Assembly (NCBI GenBank): GCA_016929335.1
Contig: JAFGIY010000132.1
Coordinates: 1 to 61,995 of the forward strand
Direction of reading: 5' to 3'
DNA length: 61,995 bases
Source of the DNA: Acidobacteriota bacterium
Lineage (GTDB): Bacteria > Acidobacteriota > UBA6911
Shown: in pieces, positions 52,899 to 61,916 of the stretch
Position numbering within the stretch: the first letter of the stretch is position 1
How the letters are laid out: each line of letters begins with the position of its first letter
Made by a program: the position numbers and the translations under genes
Notes under the pieces: model-generated
Database searches by the model: none
What the model saw: the letters and a program-made list of their open reading frames with translations, nothing else
What the model was told of the DNA's origin: nothing

Positions 52899-54368
52899 AT
52901 GGAAAAATATAAGATGTGGATAGGCGGCAACTGGGTTGACGCCGATTCCGGCAAGACTTTTCGTACATACAATCCGGCCAATGGAGATGAAATCGCGGAG
53001 GTCCCGCTTGCGGGCAAATCCGATGTGGATAAAGCCGTCGCCGCAGCACGAAAAGCATTCCCTTCCTGGTCCCGGAAAACACAGGAAGACCGATCCCATT
53101 ATGTGGCACGCATAGCGTCGGCCTTGAGAGAGCATAAGGATGAATTGATTAGGCTGGAGATCGCGGAACACGGCGCCACCGCGAGACATGCTCCCATTAT
53201 GATCCAGTTCGCTGCGGCAAACGTCGAGCTCGCCGCTTCGGCCGCAAGGGTGCTGATGGGCAAAGTCCTTCCTGCTACTCCCAGCAAAGGAGCTCCTGCA
53301 GGCACTTCCAATACTTTATGCTATTTAAAATACGAGCCTTTCGGCGTCTGCGCGCTGATTACGCCCTGGAATGTGCCCACTCTGCTGCTTGCCACAAAGA
53401 TCGGTCCGTGCCTTGCAGTCGGCAATACCTGTGTCGTCAAACCTCCAAGCATCAATTCCGGGATCGGCCTGAAGATTGCGGAAATCATCAGCGGGCTGGG
53501 TTTGCCTTCGGGCATCATAAACTTTGTCACGGGGCCGGGGAGCACAATCGGCAACGACCTTTCCTCGCATCCCGGAATCGATTTCATCAGCTTCACCGGC
53601 AGCTCGGAAGTCGGCAAGACCATCATTGCCAATTCCAGCCAGACGGTGAAAACGACTATGATGGAACTGGGAGGCAAAAATCCCTGCATCATTCTTGAAG
53701 ATGCGGATATTGAAGCCGCCGCCGAGGAGCTATGTGGAATTACTTTCGAAAACGTCGGCCAGAACTGTGCTCAGCCCTCACGCTTTTATGTCCATGAAAA
53801 AGTACATGACAGATTCGTGGAGAAATTTGTGCAGACCGCGAACAATATCAAGGTCGGCGATCCGGCAGATCCGGATACGGTCATGGGTCCCGTGGTCAGC
53901 AGGGAACAAAGGGATACCATCGAACGCTATATCAAATCTGCGATAGACGAGGGGGCAAAACTCGCATGCGGCGGCAAGCGGCCGACCGGTCCGGTATTTG
54001 ACAAGGGGTATTATCTGACGCCGACAGTTTTTACCGGCCTGACGCCGGATATGACCATCGCGCGCGAAGAAGTGTTCGGACCCGTGGTTGGTTTCTTCAA
54101 ATTCTCAGACGATGAAAAAGCGTTGGAGGCAGCCAACGACAGCGTCTTCGGTTTATGCGCTTCCGTATGGACAAAAGATTATGCCCGGGGCATGAAGTTT
54201 GTGAATGAATTGCAGGCGGGATCTGTATGGATCAACCAGCATATGAATCTTGTTGCGGAAACTCCCTGGGGTGGATTCAAAGAAAGCGGCTTGATGAAGG
54301 AGGGCGGCGTAATCGGGCCGGAAGGGTATGCGCAATTGAAATATGTATGCATAAAGCATAATCAGTAA
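52899..54368 (+). CDS. aldehyde dehydrogenase family protein, first copy
   Basis: NAD(P)+-dependent dehydrogenase of 489 residues. Catalytic residues: Asn in TPWNVP (about 158), Glu256 in ELGGKNP, Cys290 in GQNCAQPSR. FTGSSEVGK (232-240) is the NAD-loop. SVWINQHMNLVAETPWGGFK with ESG is near the C-terminus. It has no signal peptide. The gene follows the Mop cluster and is paired with a paralogue 56 nt downstream. Together they may act on aldehydes that the Mo enzyme also uses, or on its products' precursors. The start has GGGAGAG upstream. Confidence 0.92.
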   Translation: MEKYKMWIGGNWVDADSGKTFRTYNPANGDEIAEVPLAGKSDVDKAVAAARKAFPSWSRKTQEDRSHYVARIASALREHKDELIRLEIAEHGATARHAPIMIQFAAANVELAASAARVLMGKVLPATPSKGAPAGTSNTLCYLKYEPFGVCALITPWNVPTLLLATKIGPCLAVGNTCVVKPPSINSGIGLKIAEIISGLGLPSGIINFVTGPGSTIGNDLSSHPGIDFISFTGSSEVGKTIIANSSQTVKTTMMELGGKNPCIILEDADIEAAAEELCGITFENVGQNCAQPSRFYVHEKVHDRFVEKFVQTANNIKVGDPADPDTVMGPVVSREQRDTIERYIKSAIDEGAKLACGGKRPTGPVFDKGYYLTPTVFTGLTPDMTIAREEVFGPVVGFFKFSDDEKALEAANDSVFGLCASVWTKDYARGMKFVNELQAGSVWINQHMNLVAETPWGGFKESGLMKEGGVIGPEGYAQLKYVCIKHNQ

Positions 54369-54423
54369 GGGCGGAGCATGGCTGAATCCCATGCATTTAA
54401 AAAGCAAAACTCTGGAGAATAAT

Positions 54424-55869
54424 ATGCAGAATTACAAAATGTACATAGGCGGCAAATGGGTTGACGCCGTATCAGGCAGGACGTTCGCGACCGTTAATCC
54501 CAGTACGGGAGAAGAACTCGGAAGAGTGCCTTTAGCAGGCAAAGAAGATGTCGACAAGGCGGCGAAAGCGGCGAATGAAGCTCTGCCCGTCTGGTCGAAG
54601 ATGACGCAGTCGGATAGAGCGAAGGCTATTCTGCGCTTCGCGGCTGCAGTCAAAGAACATTCAAAGGAACTGATCGACCTGGAGGTTAACGAGCACGGCA
54701 CGCCTGTAATGCTTGCGAGAGGATTCGCTGCGGCTGCCGTTGACCAGCTTGAGTATATAGCATCCATAAGCCGCGGCATTATGGGCCAGGTCCTCCCGCA
54801 GTCCATGCCGAACACGGTCGGCTATCTTCAGAGAGTGCCGATCGGCGTATGCGCGGTCATTACTCCCTGGAATGTCCCTCTTATGATGATGTTGAGTATG
54901 GTTGGTCCGGCGATGGTAACGGGCAACACCTGCATACTCAAACCCGCCAGCGTCAATTCCGTTCTCGGAGTGAAGTTTACCGAAATACTCGAAAAAGCGG
55001 ATATTCCTAAAGGGGTCATGAATCTGGTTACAGGTCCGGGCGGAAGCGTGGGAGACGCACTCGCCACTCATCCGGGCATAGATATGATACGCTTCACGGG
55101 AGCGACGGATACGGGACAGGTTATTCTCAAGGCGGCAAGCAAGACCGTAAAAAAATGCATTATGGAACTCGGCGGCAACAATCCGATCATAGTCTGCGAA
55201 GATGCCGACGTTGAAAAAGCAGCAAAATTACAGGCAGGCAGACATTACGGCAACAGCGCCCAGAACTGCTCAACCCCCGGAAGGTATTATGTTCATGAGA
55301 ACGTGTACGACAAATTCGTGGAAGTATTTGTTGAAGAAGTGAAAAAGATCAAAGTCGGATTGCCGTGGGAAGAATCGACCACAATGGGGCCGATGGCGAA
55401 TCTGCAGCAGCTTGAAAAAGTGGAATATTACATCAAGACCGCAAGAGAAGAAGGAGCCAGGATCGTATGCGGCGGCGCCAGGCCGACGACGCCTCCGCTT
55501 GATAAGGGTTATTTCCTGATGCCCACGGTAGTCGCAGACTGCAAACACGAGATGACTATTGTGAAAGAAGAAATTTTCGGGCCCGCCGCTCCCATCCTGA
55601 AGTTCTCTTCGGAAGAGGAAGCGATAAAGCTTGCCAATGACTCCAGCTATGGATTGTGCGCGGGAGTCTGGACAAGAGACGGGAGCAAAGCGTTAAGAAT
55701 TACCGGCGAGCTTCGCGTTGACAGCGTTTTCGTTAACATGCCGAGAATGATGACTCCCGAATTCCCGTGGGGCGGCAATGTCAAAGAAAGCGGAGTCGGC
55801 AAATCAGATTCAGTGTGCGGTATGGAGGAATTCACGGATCTGAAATTTATCTGCATATCGTATTCCTAG
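54424..55869 (+). CDS. aldehyde dehydrogenase family protein, second copy
   Basis: A 481-residue paralogue of the preceding enzyme (ATG 54424 with GGAGAATA upstream; the frame to 54391 is not needed). N-termini are nearly the same (NYKMYIGGKWVDAVSGRTFA). Asn150 in TPWNVP, Glu248 in ELGGNNP and Cys282 in AQNCSTPGRYY are present. It differs at the Cys-loop (NCSTP against NCAQP) and at the C-terminus (RMMTPEFPWGGNVKESGVGK), so substrates may differ. It ends before a strong terminator. Confidence 0.92.
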   Translation: MQNYKMYIGGKWVDAVSGRTFATVNPSTGEELGRVPLAGKEDVDKAAKAANEALPVWSKMTQSDRAKAILRFAAAVKEHSKELIDLEVNEHGTPVMLARGFAAAAVDQLEYIASISRGIMGQVLPQSMPNTVGYLQRVPIGVCAVITPWNVPLMMMLSMVGPAMVTGNTCILKPASVNSVLGVKFTEILEKADIPKGVMNLVTGPGGSVGDALATHPGIDMIRFTGATDTGQVILKAASKTVKKCIMELGGNNPIIVCEDADVEKAAKLQAGRHYGNSAQNCSTPGRYYVHENVYDKFVEVFVEEVKKIKVGLPWEESTTMGPMANLQQLEKVEYYIKTAREEGARIVCGGARPTTPPLDKGYFLMPTVVADCKHEMTIVKEEIFGPAAPILKFSSEEEAIKLANDSSYGLCAGVWTRDGSKALRITGELRVDSVFVNMPRMMTPEFPWGGNVKESGVGKSDSVCGMEEFTDLKFICISYS

Positions 55870-55905
55870 CCCGCATTTCATCGCGATTATTTGACGGGGG
55901 AATCA

Positions 55906-55942
55906 CACCGATCTTCATGGGATCAATCCATGAAGATCGGTG
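55906..55942. terminator. perfect 15-bp terminator hairpin
   Basis: CACCGATCTTCATGG (55906-55920) and CCATGAAGATCGGTG (55928-55942) are exact reverse complements with a 7-nt loop. It lies between the convergent second aldehyde dehydrogenase and the resB-like gene, so it can serve both strands. Confidence 0.8.
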
Positions 55943-55957
55943 GAGATCTGCGGTTGA

Positions 55958-56761
55958 TTATGCGGCGGTCTTGTTTTTATTGATCGCCTTTTCCCCGATG
56001 TAAAAGAAAAGTGTCAGGAGTATCAGGATCGGAAAGCAGATCATTATAAGGCGAAGCCCCGGATCGCGTTTAATCAGAAGCTGGAAATCCGGAGTCGAAT
56101 AAGGCTCGGATTGGTCGTTTGCGAATATCTGGCTCATGTGAATCTGATAGCCATTCCAGAAAAGAGACTCAGCCAGGGCAACTTTTTCTGTTACTCTCTC
56201 GCCATTGATAGTGAATTGCAGGCTGATGCGGCATTGCCGCATGCGTCCTGCAAAGGGACCTGAATAAAACTCGCACTCCGGTTCTCCCACCGCCATAGCC
56301 ACTTCTTCCGGGAGAGTATAATGGCCGGTCTCGCCCGGACGGCTTATAAACTCCATGTCCCGGCTCCGGAAGCCGACTCCCATGGAAGTAAAATGCCCTG
56401 CAAGCATGAACGCGAAACTGGCATGAATGATAGTGGGCGTGACTTTAACCCAGAAAGCCTTCATCCCCGTCAGTCGGCGGCGGTTCCAATGGAAAGCCAG
56501 CCGGTCCAATACACAGCATGCCGTATTGACGCCCAGCAAAAATAGAATCCCGATCAATGCCGCGAACCACCAGCTTTTATCCAGGTTCTGGAATCCCCAT
56601 TCCCGGAACCAGTCCTGCATCAGCGAATGGTTGAGGGAATTAAATCCCGCCTTATTCGCCTTGACATAAAAGCTTCCAATCAGGAGAAGTGCAATGGCGG
56701 CGAGAGTCAGCCATATGGTCACTTGAACACCGGATATGAATTTCCATATTTTTTTCATCAT
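55958..56761 (-). CDS. resB: short ResB-like cytochrome c biogenesis protein
   Basis: A 267-residue membrane protein, shorter than typical ResB (about 450-550). It has three N-terminal helices, with LTLAAIALLLIGSF and AALIGILFLLGVNTACCVLD, then a periplasmic part (SRDMEFISRPGETGHYTLPE, FTINGERVTEKVALAESLFW with NGYQIHMSQI), and a final helix LIMICFPILILLTLFFYIG. ResB joins CcsA in System II, which exports heme and attaches it to apocytochrome c. It lies 10 nt downstream of the CcsA-like gene, the usual pairing. Its short length and its neighbours leave room for another role. Confidence 0.75.
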   Translation of the reverse strand: MMKKIWKFISGVQVTIWLTLAAIALLLIGSFYVKANKAGFNSLNHSLMQDWFREWGFQNLDKSWWFAALIGILFLLGVNTACCVLDRLAFHWNRRRLTGMKAFWVKVTPTIIHASFAFMLAGHFTSMGVGFRSRDMEFISRPGETGHYTLPEEVAMAVGEPECEFYSGPFAGRMRQCRISLQFTINGERVTEKVALAESLFWNGYQIHMSQIFANDQSEPYSTPDFQLLIKRDPGLRLIMICFPILILLTLFFYIGEKAINKNKTAA

Positions 56762-56771
56762 GACGCTTGTC

Positions 56772-57545
56772 CTATCGGCTGAGGTTGCTCAGGAAATATG
56801 GGATGTAACGGAAGTAGAACACCGCGAAAAAGGAAAGGGCAACCAGTTGAGCCCGCTTGCGTGCCGGCCAGTTGGGGAGGAACTTCAAATGCAGATACAG
56901 CGCCAGGAAAAGCCAGAAAGCGGCTGAAATGAAGTGCCGGTCGGAAGAAAGATGGAAAGGGACCGCCCAACCCAAATAACTCCATACGGCGCCGACCACC
57001 TGGGAAATACTGAAGAGCACGAAAGACGCAATGATGTAGCTGTGGAAGAAGCCTGCTTCCCGGTTTCCTTTTGCATATTGAAATGCGTACCAGCATGCCA
57101 GGAAAAACGCAACATAGGCCAGGCTCTCGATGAGGAAAAACGATGTAACCCAGCCAACGGGATGTGTGGGGCCCGGAGGATAAATCAGGACGTTTTTGGA
57201 TAGAAGCACGCGTGTTTGACCGGCGATGGCAATTGCGAAAATCAGAATGAGAATCACCGCCGAGTTCACAGTCCGCTTTTTGTCTGAAAAGAGCAGGTGC
57301 AGCAGAACCATCGCGGAGAATCCCCAGGGCATGAAAATTTCGAGCGAGACCATCGTATTGGGAAGAAACATGCCGGATGCGTGGCCCACGCTCCAGAGAA
57401 ACCAGGAATGGAGGATGAAGCCCAGGAAAAGGAACAGCGGGCCGGCCCATCTCTTTTTCACATATAGACAGCAGAGGGCCGAAGCCAGAAAGAAAGCTAT
57501 GGCTCCATATTGAGCCCAGAACGGGAGTGTGATTGTCGGATTCAT
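56772..57545 (-). CDS. CcsA-like protein with a degenerate tryptophan-rich motif
   Basis: From ATG 57545, about 257 residues with eight hydrophobic helices. The pattern of CcsA/CcmC relatives is visible: VSLEIFMPWGFSAMVLLHLL, PGPTHPVGWVTSFFLIESLA and SQVVGAVWSYLGWAVPFHLS followed by SDRHFISAAFWLFLALYLHL. In CcsA the segment after GAxWAxxxW is WGxxWxWDPKE; here it reads GWAVPFHLSSDRH, so the WWD heme-binding tryptophans are mostly lost. The later His of ALYLHL is kept. It is encoded with a ResB-like protein and downstream of an HTH/binding-domain regulator, so it may have a function other than cytochrome c maturation. Confidence 0.7.
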   Translation of the reverse strand: MNPTITLPFWAQYGAIAFFLASALCCLYVKKRWAGPLFLFLGFILHSWFLWSVGHASGMFLPNTMVSLEIFMPWGFSAMVLLHLLFSDKKRTVNSAVILILIFAIAIAGQTRVLLSKNVLIYPPGPTHPVGWVTSFFLIESLAYVAFFLACWYAFQYAKGNREAGFFHSYIIASFVLFSISQVVGAVWSYLGWAVPFHLSSDRHFISAAFWLFLALYLHLKFLPNWPARKRAQLVALSFFAVFYFRYIPYFLSNLSR

Positions 57546-57664
57546 ATTTTGTCCTTTTTGAACCGCAAGATCTGCATAGCTTTGGATTGCCGAAGACAAT
57601 GATGTTCTTATGAAAGAAACTGCTATTGAAACATCATGTGGCGGATAAAAGAATAGCCTGTCGG

Positions 57665-58777
57665 CTAAACCAATCTGTCTCCCGCAATTCTTGTGTCGTA
57701 GCCGCCGAGGCCTTCCAGTTCCCGTCGGAAGGCTGTTCGTCCCAGCGTATCCAGGAGAATCTGCACGCTTGGATGATTCAGGTTTTGTTCGTGAATAACC
57801 AGGTCGTAGCGCTCGCTTTCCAGAGGGATGAAATCCAGGCCGAAAACGCATGCTGCGGTTTTTGTAGCAAGGCAGCAGTCTGCCTGGCCATTCTTCACCT
57901 GCCAGGCGGCGGGCAAATGCCCGGATGCGATATTGTTATACCCCTTGATGGCGCGGGACGCGACATGGGCCTTATGCAGTTGAGTATCCAGCATCAGGCG
58001 GGCGCCCGATCCCAGTTCGCGATTTGCAATTGAGATATCTTTGCGCGCAAAGTCCGCAACGCCTTTAATGTTTTTGGGATTGCCGCGGCCGATGACGATT
58101 CCTTCCTGCCAGATCGCATAAGAAATCACGGCAACGGAACCTTTGGGAAACTGCTTGCGCACTGCCGGGAGATTGGACTCACCGGTTGCTTCGTCTCTCA
58201 GATGAGATCCGGCAACATGAATAAGGTTCTGCTTGAGCAGACTCAGCGATTGCGAGCTGTTGCGATAGGCGACGACGGCTTCGACACCCTCTCTTTGCAA
58301 ATGGCGCAGCAGAACCGAAATGCCCGGATCACATCCGGCAATCAGAAGTCTTCGGCGGAATTGTTTGCCCTCATGAAAAAGCTGGGCCTTTCCTCTTCCC
58401 GGCCTCTTGCCGGCTTCAATAAGCACAGCATCTGCGGGCGGCAGGCTCCATGCAAGTGGAGAAGGAAGAACTGCCACCAGCCGGTCATTCACATCGCATA
58501 ACTGCACCGGTAATCCGGGTTGCGCGTCCTGATCCGAGGGGAGAAATTCAACGGCCTCCGTGTGCATGGAGGTTTCGGTGCTTTCCAGACTGAATAAATC
58601 CTCCACCTTGACTTCCAATACCTGCGCCAGCTTAAGCGCCAGCAAGGTATTCGGCACGTACGTGCCCGTTTCCATGGCGTATATCGTCTGTCGGCTTGCA
58701 CCGATTTCTTTGGCCAGCCTGATGGCAGTAAAACCGCGCTTTTGCCTGTATTGGGCAAGGTTGTTTTTAATAGCCAT
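57665..58777 (-). CDS. HTH regulator with molybdate-type binding domain
   Basis: A 370-residue protein. Residues about 5-60 are an XRE-type HTH: LAQYRQKRGFTAIRLAKEIG then ASRQTIYAMETGTYVPNTLL. The C-terminal part (about 130-370) is a periplasmic-binding-protein-like domain: SSQSLSLLKQNLIHVAGSHL, FPKGSVAVISYAIWQEGIVI and DISIANRELGSGARLMLDTQ. Such domains in regulators bind molybdate, tungstate or related ligands; NRELGSGARLMLD is the family signature loop. Divergent control or autoregulation is likely. It is the first gene of a minus-strand set with the CcsA-like (119 nt downstream) and ResB-like genes. Confidence 0.82.
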   Translation of the reverse strand: MAIKNNLAQYRQKRGFTAIRLAKEIGASRQTIYAMETGTYVPNTLLALKLAQVLEVKVEDLFSLESTETSMHTEAVEFLPSDQDAQPGLPVQLCDVNDRLVAVLPSPLAWSLPPADAVLIEAGKRPGRGKAQLFHEGKQFRRRLLIAGCDPGISVLLRHLQREGVEAVVAYRNSSQSLSLLKQNLIHVAGSHLRDEATGESNLPAVRKQFPKGSVAVISYAIWQEGIVIGRGNPKNIKGVADFARKDISIANRELGSGARLMLDTQLHKAHVASRAIKGYNNIASGHLPAAWQVKNGQADCCLATKTAACVFGLDFIPLESERYDLVIHEQNLNHPSVQILLDTLGRTAFRRELEGLGGYDTRIAGDRLV

Positions 58778-59215
<438 letters not shown>

Positions 59216-59270
59216 TTTAAATCAATCACTTACAGAAATCACAAAAATCGACAAAATTATAATTACACGT

Positions 59271-59290
59271 TGGGGTACCACTGGGGTACC
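59271..59290. repeat. short direct repeat next to the tRNA, possible integration scar
   Basis: TGGGGTACC occurs at 59271-59279 and again at 59282-59290, two nucleotides apart, 55 nt downstream of tRNA-Arg. The tRNA 3' end is a common site for integrases; no integrase gene is present in the window. A connection to an excised or decayed element is possible but unproven. Confidence 0.4.
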
Positions 59291-59293
59291 TAG

Positions 59294-59743
59294 TTGACAA
59301 ATTTCATGCAAATGAGACGTCGAAGTCCGAGTCCCCTGAAAATCGCAGGCTATCCGGAGAATCTAGGGATCGCCGAGCCGAAAATGATCAAGTCGGAACT
59401 GATCGAGCCGACTCCTCCGAATTGTCCCAAACTGCATTGTAACCCTCAAACCTCGGCCATTTCCCGTTCCCGTGAATATGCAGCTGACCACGGAGCCGGA
59501 GTATTGACCAAACGGCCGCAGGACCTGATGGTTGCTCTGCAAAAATTACAAACCGCCATAGCCCGACAGCCCATGCCGGAAACCGCGGGATCAAACGTTA
59601 CGGCCCATTTGTTCATCGTCAATCCCTTCAAACTGAGCAGCTTGGCGGTCATGTTATCTACCCGTCCCACCTTTGAACAGCGGGCTGCCCAACTGCGCAA
59701 TCTCCAGCAGGAGCTGGAGTGTGGGCCCGAGGACCGGGGCTGA
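59294..59743 (+). pseudogene. htpX: C-terminal remnant of the HtpX protease gene
   Basis: The 149-codon frame contains, from about 59450, AISRSREYAADHGAGVLTKR, then PQDLMVALQKLQTAIARQPM and NVTAHLFIVNPFKLSSLAVM followed by LSTRPTFEQRAAQLR. This is the C-terminal half of M48-family HtpX, including the SREYAAD zinc Glu region and the STHP-like end. The catalytic HEXXH and N-terminal membrane helices are absent, and the first 50 codons do not match. It is therefore a decayed fragment. It overlaps the rsmB remnant, an htpX-rsmB order. Confidence 0.65.
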
Positions 59744-60101
59744 AGTTGGCCTCTACCGCTCGGATCCTGGCTTGGCAGGTATTGAACCAGTTGGAGCAAA
59801 AAACAGCATGGGCTGAAGACTTGCTGTCCCCGGAGCTTGCGCGTTCCGGATTCGGGGACGCGGATCAGCGGCTGTGCCGGGAATTTTTTTCAGCGTGTTG
59901 AAGAACCGTTCGTTCCTGGAATTCGCGCTCAGGCCGCGGTTTAAAAGCTGGCGGTCGCCCGAACTGCAGCTTTTAAATCTGCTGCGGCTGGGGGTTTATC
60001 AACTCCTCCTGTTGAGTAAAATTCCCTCCTATGCGGCTGTCCATGGAAAATGCAGGATCGATGTAGAAATTTGCTGGCCGACACAGAGCCTAAGCTTATA
60101 G
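59740..60101 (+). pseudogene. rsmB: frameshifted, truncated N-terminal remnant of rsmB
   Basis: One frame gives LKLASTARILAWQVLNQLEQ then KTAWAEDLLSPEL and ADQRLCREFF to a stop at 59901. A second frame continues SVLKNRSFLEFALRPRFKSW, then LLNLLRLGVYQLLLLSKIPS with YAAV. Together they form the NusB-like N-terminal domain of 16S rRNA m5C967 methyltransferase RsmB. The frame changes at a run of seven T at 59884-59890. After SYAAV the sequence no longer matches, and the methylase domain is absent. Either decay or a sequencing slip at the T-run explains the shift, but the truncation is real. Confidence 0.65.
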
Positions 60102-60297
60102 CAGACTTTCTTGAATTTATGTCAACAAGGATATTCGACTGAATCTCTTCCTAATGCCGCAGACCCGCGGTGCGCGCGCTGCGCTGCGACTCTCCGGTGA
60201 CCGACGAACAAATTCAGGAAAAAATGCTGGATCTGCTGCATCACTGATTCCGAGTATAAGAAATAGTTGGCGCTTTGGAAGGGCGGGCAATTAGAAC

Positions 60298-60333
60298 TGT
60301 TGCGGTCTTGCCATTTTCGTCAAAACCGCAACA
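60298..60333. repeat. hairpin at the probable left end of the IS91-type element
   Basis: TGTTGCGGT (60298-60306) and ACCGCAACA (60325-60333) form a perfect 9-bp stem with an 18-nt loop, ending three bases before the transposase ATG. GAAC immediately precedes it (60294-60297), the tetranucleotide used as target by IS91. This is likely an element terminus. Confidence 0.55.
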
Positions 60334-60335
60334 CT

Positions 60336-61916
60336 ATGCTTTGTTGCACGCTGGTCATTTCTATTTCGAAAAGTGTCACGGGCGGATACAACGATTATAT
60401 CGCGCTTGATGAAGGCTTCATCGTTTGTGAGACTGCGAACGATTATCGCCCGCGCAATCCTGAGGATAACCTTCTTTATGGCATCGTCTCAGAGAACCTC
60501 GAGACCTTCCTTTCCAGGCAACATGAGCGGGGTCGAACGGTTCCGCGTTTCGTCGAACGCGAGCTGCGATCGTTCTTGGAGCGTGGAGTTCTGGTCAACG
60601 GTTTTCTTCGCGTGCATTGTGATACTTGCGGCAAGGACCGGGTTGTTCCATTTTCATGCAAGGGCCGGTCGGTCTGTTCCTCTTGTTGCGGCCGCCGCAT
60701 GGCCGATACTGCCGCGCATTTAGTGGATCGGGTATTCCCAAAGGTTCCAGTTCGACAATGGGTGCTTTCGCTCCCTTTCGCCCTGCGCTACCGCCTCGCT
60801 TATGATTCGGGGCTTCTGAGAGATGTTCTCCACATTTTCATCCAGGCTGTTTTCTCATGGCTACGCCGCCGGGCACGGGATTACAGTGGAATTCGGGAAG
60901 CGAAGTGCGGCGCCGTGACATTTGTTCAACGCTTCGGAGGCGCAATTAATCTCAATATCCACCTGCATAGCCTGATTCCTGATGGCGTTTACTATATGGA
61001 TGCACAGCAAAGGATTCGATTTCAGAGACTGCCGAAGCCGTCCGACTCCGAAGTGGCGCGGGTGATGGAGCGCCATGCCCGACGGATTATCCGATTGCTT
61101 GAGCGCCGGGGCCTGGGGCCGCAGGCTGATCCTGATGAAGCGGACCCTCTGCTCCGGGACCAGCCCTTGCTTGCCGAACTGTACAACGCTTCGGTGCAAG
61201 GTCGGATTGCCACAGGTCCGCGCGCCGGGAATCGAGTTGGAGCTATAGGATTTCAGGTTGAGCCGGAAAATGACGAGAGCAAAAGCAAAACCGGCTGTGC
61301 CAATGTATCGGGTTTCAGCCTGCACGCTAATGTCTGCATCCCAATGAAGGCTCGCCGCCAGCTTGAAAATTTGTGCCGCTATGTCGCTCGCCCGGCAGTA
61401 GCCACGGAGCGATTGTCCATTCTCCCTGACGGCCGAGTGTCGTATCGTCTCAGGCACAAATGGCGAGACGGAACAACTCATGTGCTTTTCGAACCGCTTG
61501 AGCTTGTAGAAAAGCTTGCGGCTTTAGTGCCGCCTCCACGGTTTAATCTTGTGAGGTATAGCGGGATTTTTGCCCCGGCCTCTCGCTGGAGATCTCAAAT
61601 TGTGCCATTCTATCGAGAGGAATCCGGTTCTGTTCATCCCAGAGGATGTTGTGGGAAAAAACAAAAGGGAAATCCTAACGGCAAAAATATTCACAAAACA
61701 GCCAAGTGTCATCCAAGGAATTATTCCTGGGCTGAGCTCATGAAACGTGTATGGGACGTGGACGTTCTGAAATGTGATTATTGTGGAGGCCGCATGCGCA
61801 TTCTTTGCGCTATTAATGCCCCGGACGCAATTGCGAAGATTCTCGATTGCCTCGGCCTACATTCCAAATCCCCTCCAATTTACCCAGCGGTACAGGATTC
61901 CCATATCAACGATTAA
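60336..61916 (+). CDS. IS91-family rolling-circle transposase
   Basis: About 526 residues from ATG 60336; the open frame extends upstream to 60267 but into the terminal hairpin. N-terminal zinc-binding Cys residues appear in VHCDTCGKDRVVPFSCKGRS with VCSSCCGRRM. The HUH nuclease motif is NLNIHLHSLIPDGVYY, and the Tyr nucleophile is in LCRYVARPAVATERLS. A Cys pair near the end (LKCDYCGGRMRI) is also typical. These are the Y2/HUH transposases of IS91 and ISCR elements. The gene is intact, so the element may be active. Confidence 0.9.
   Translation: MLCCTLVISISKSVTGGYNDYIALDEGFIVCETANDYRPRNPEDNLLYGIVSENLETFLSRQHERGRTVPRFVERELRSFLERGVLVNGFLRVHCDTCGKDRVVPFSCKGRSVCSSCCGRRMADTAAHLVDRVFPKVPVRQWVLSLPFALRYRLAYDSGLLRDVLHIFIQAVFSWLRRRARDYSGIREAKCGAVTFVQRFGGAINLNIHLHSLIPDGVYYMDAQQRIRFQRLPKPSDSEVARVMERHARRIIRLLERRGLGPQADPDEADPLLRDQPLLAELYNASVQGRIATGPRAGNRVGAIGFQVEPENDESKSKTGCANVSGFSLHANVCIPMKARRQLENLCRYVARPAVATERLSILPDGRVSYRLRHKWRDGTTHVLFEPLELVEKLAALVPPPRFNLVRYSGIFAPASRWRSQIVPFYREESGSVHPRGCCGKKQKGNPNGKNIHKTAKCHPRNYSWAELMKRVWDVDVLKCDYCGGRMRILCAINAPDAIAKILDCLGLHSKSPPIYPAVQDSHIND

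Noticed and set aside
60102..60266. Short plus-strand frame VRALRCDSPVTDEQIQEKML near 60160-60245
   Set aside because: Could be another decayed gene fragment, but I cannot match it to any family.
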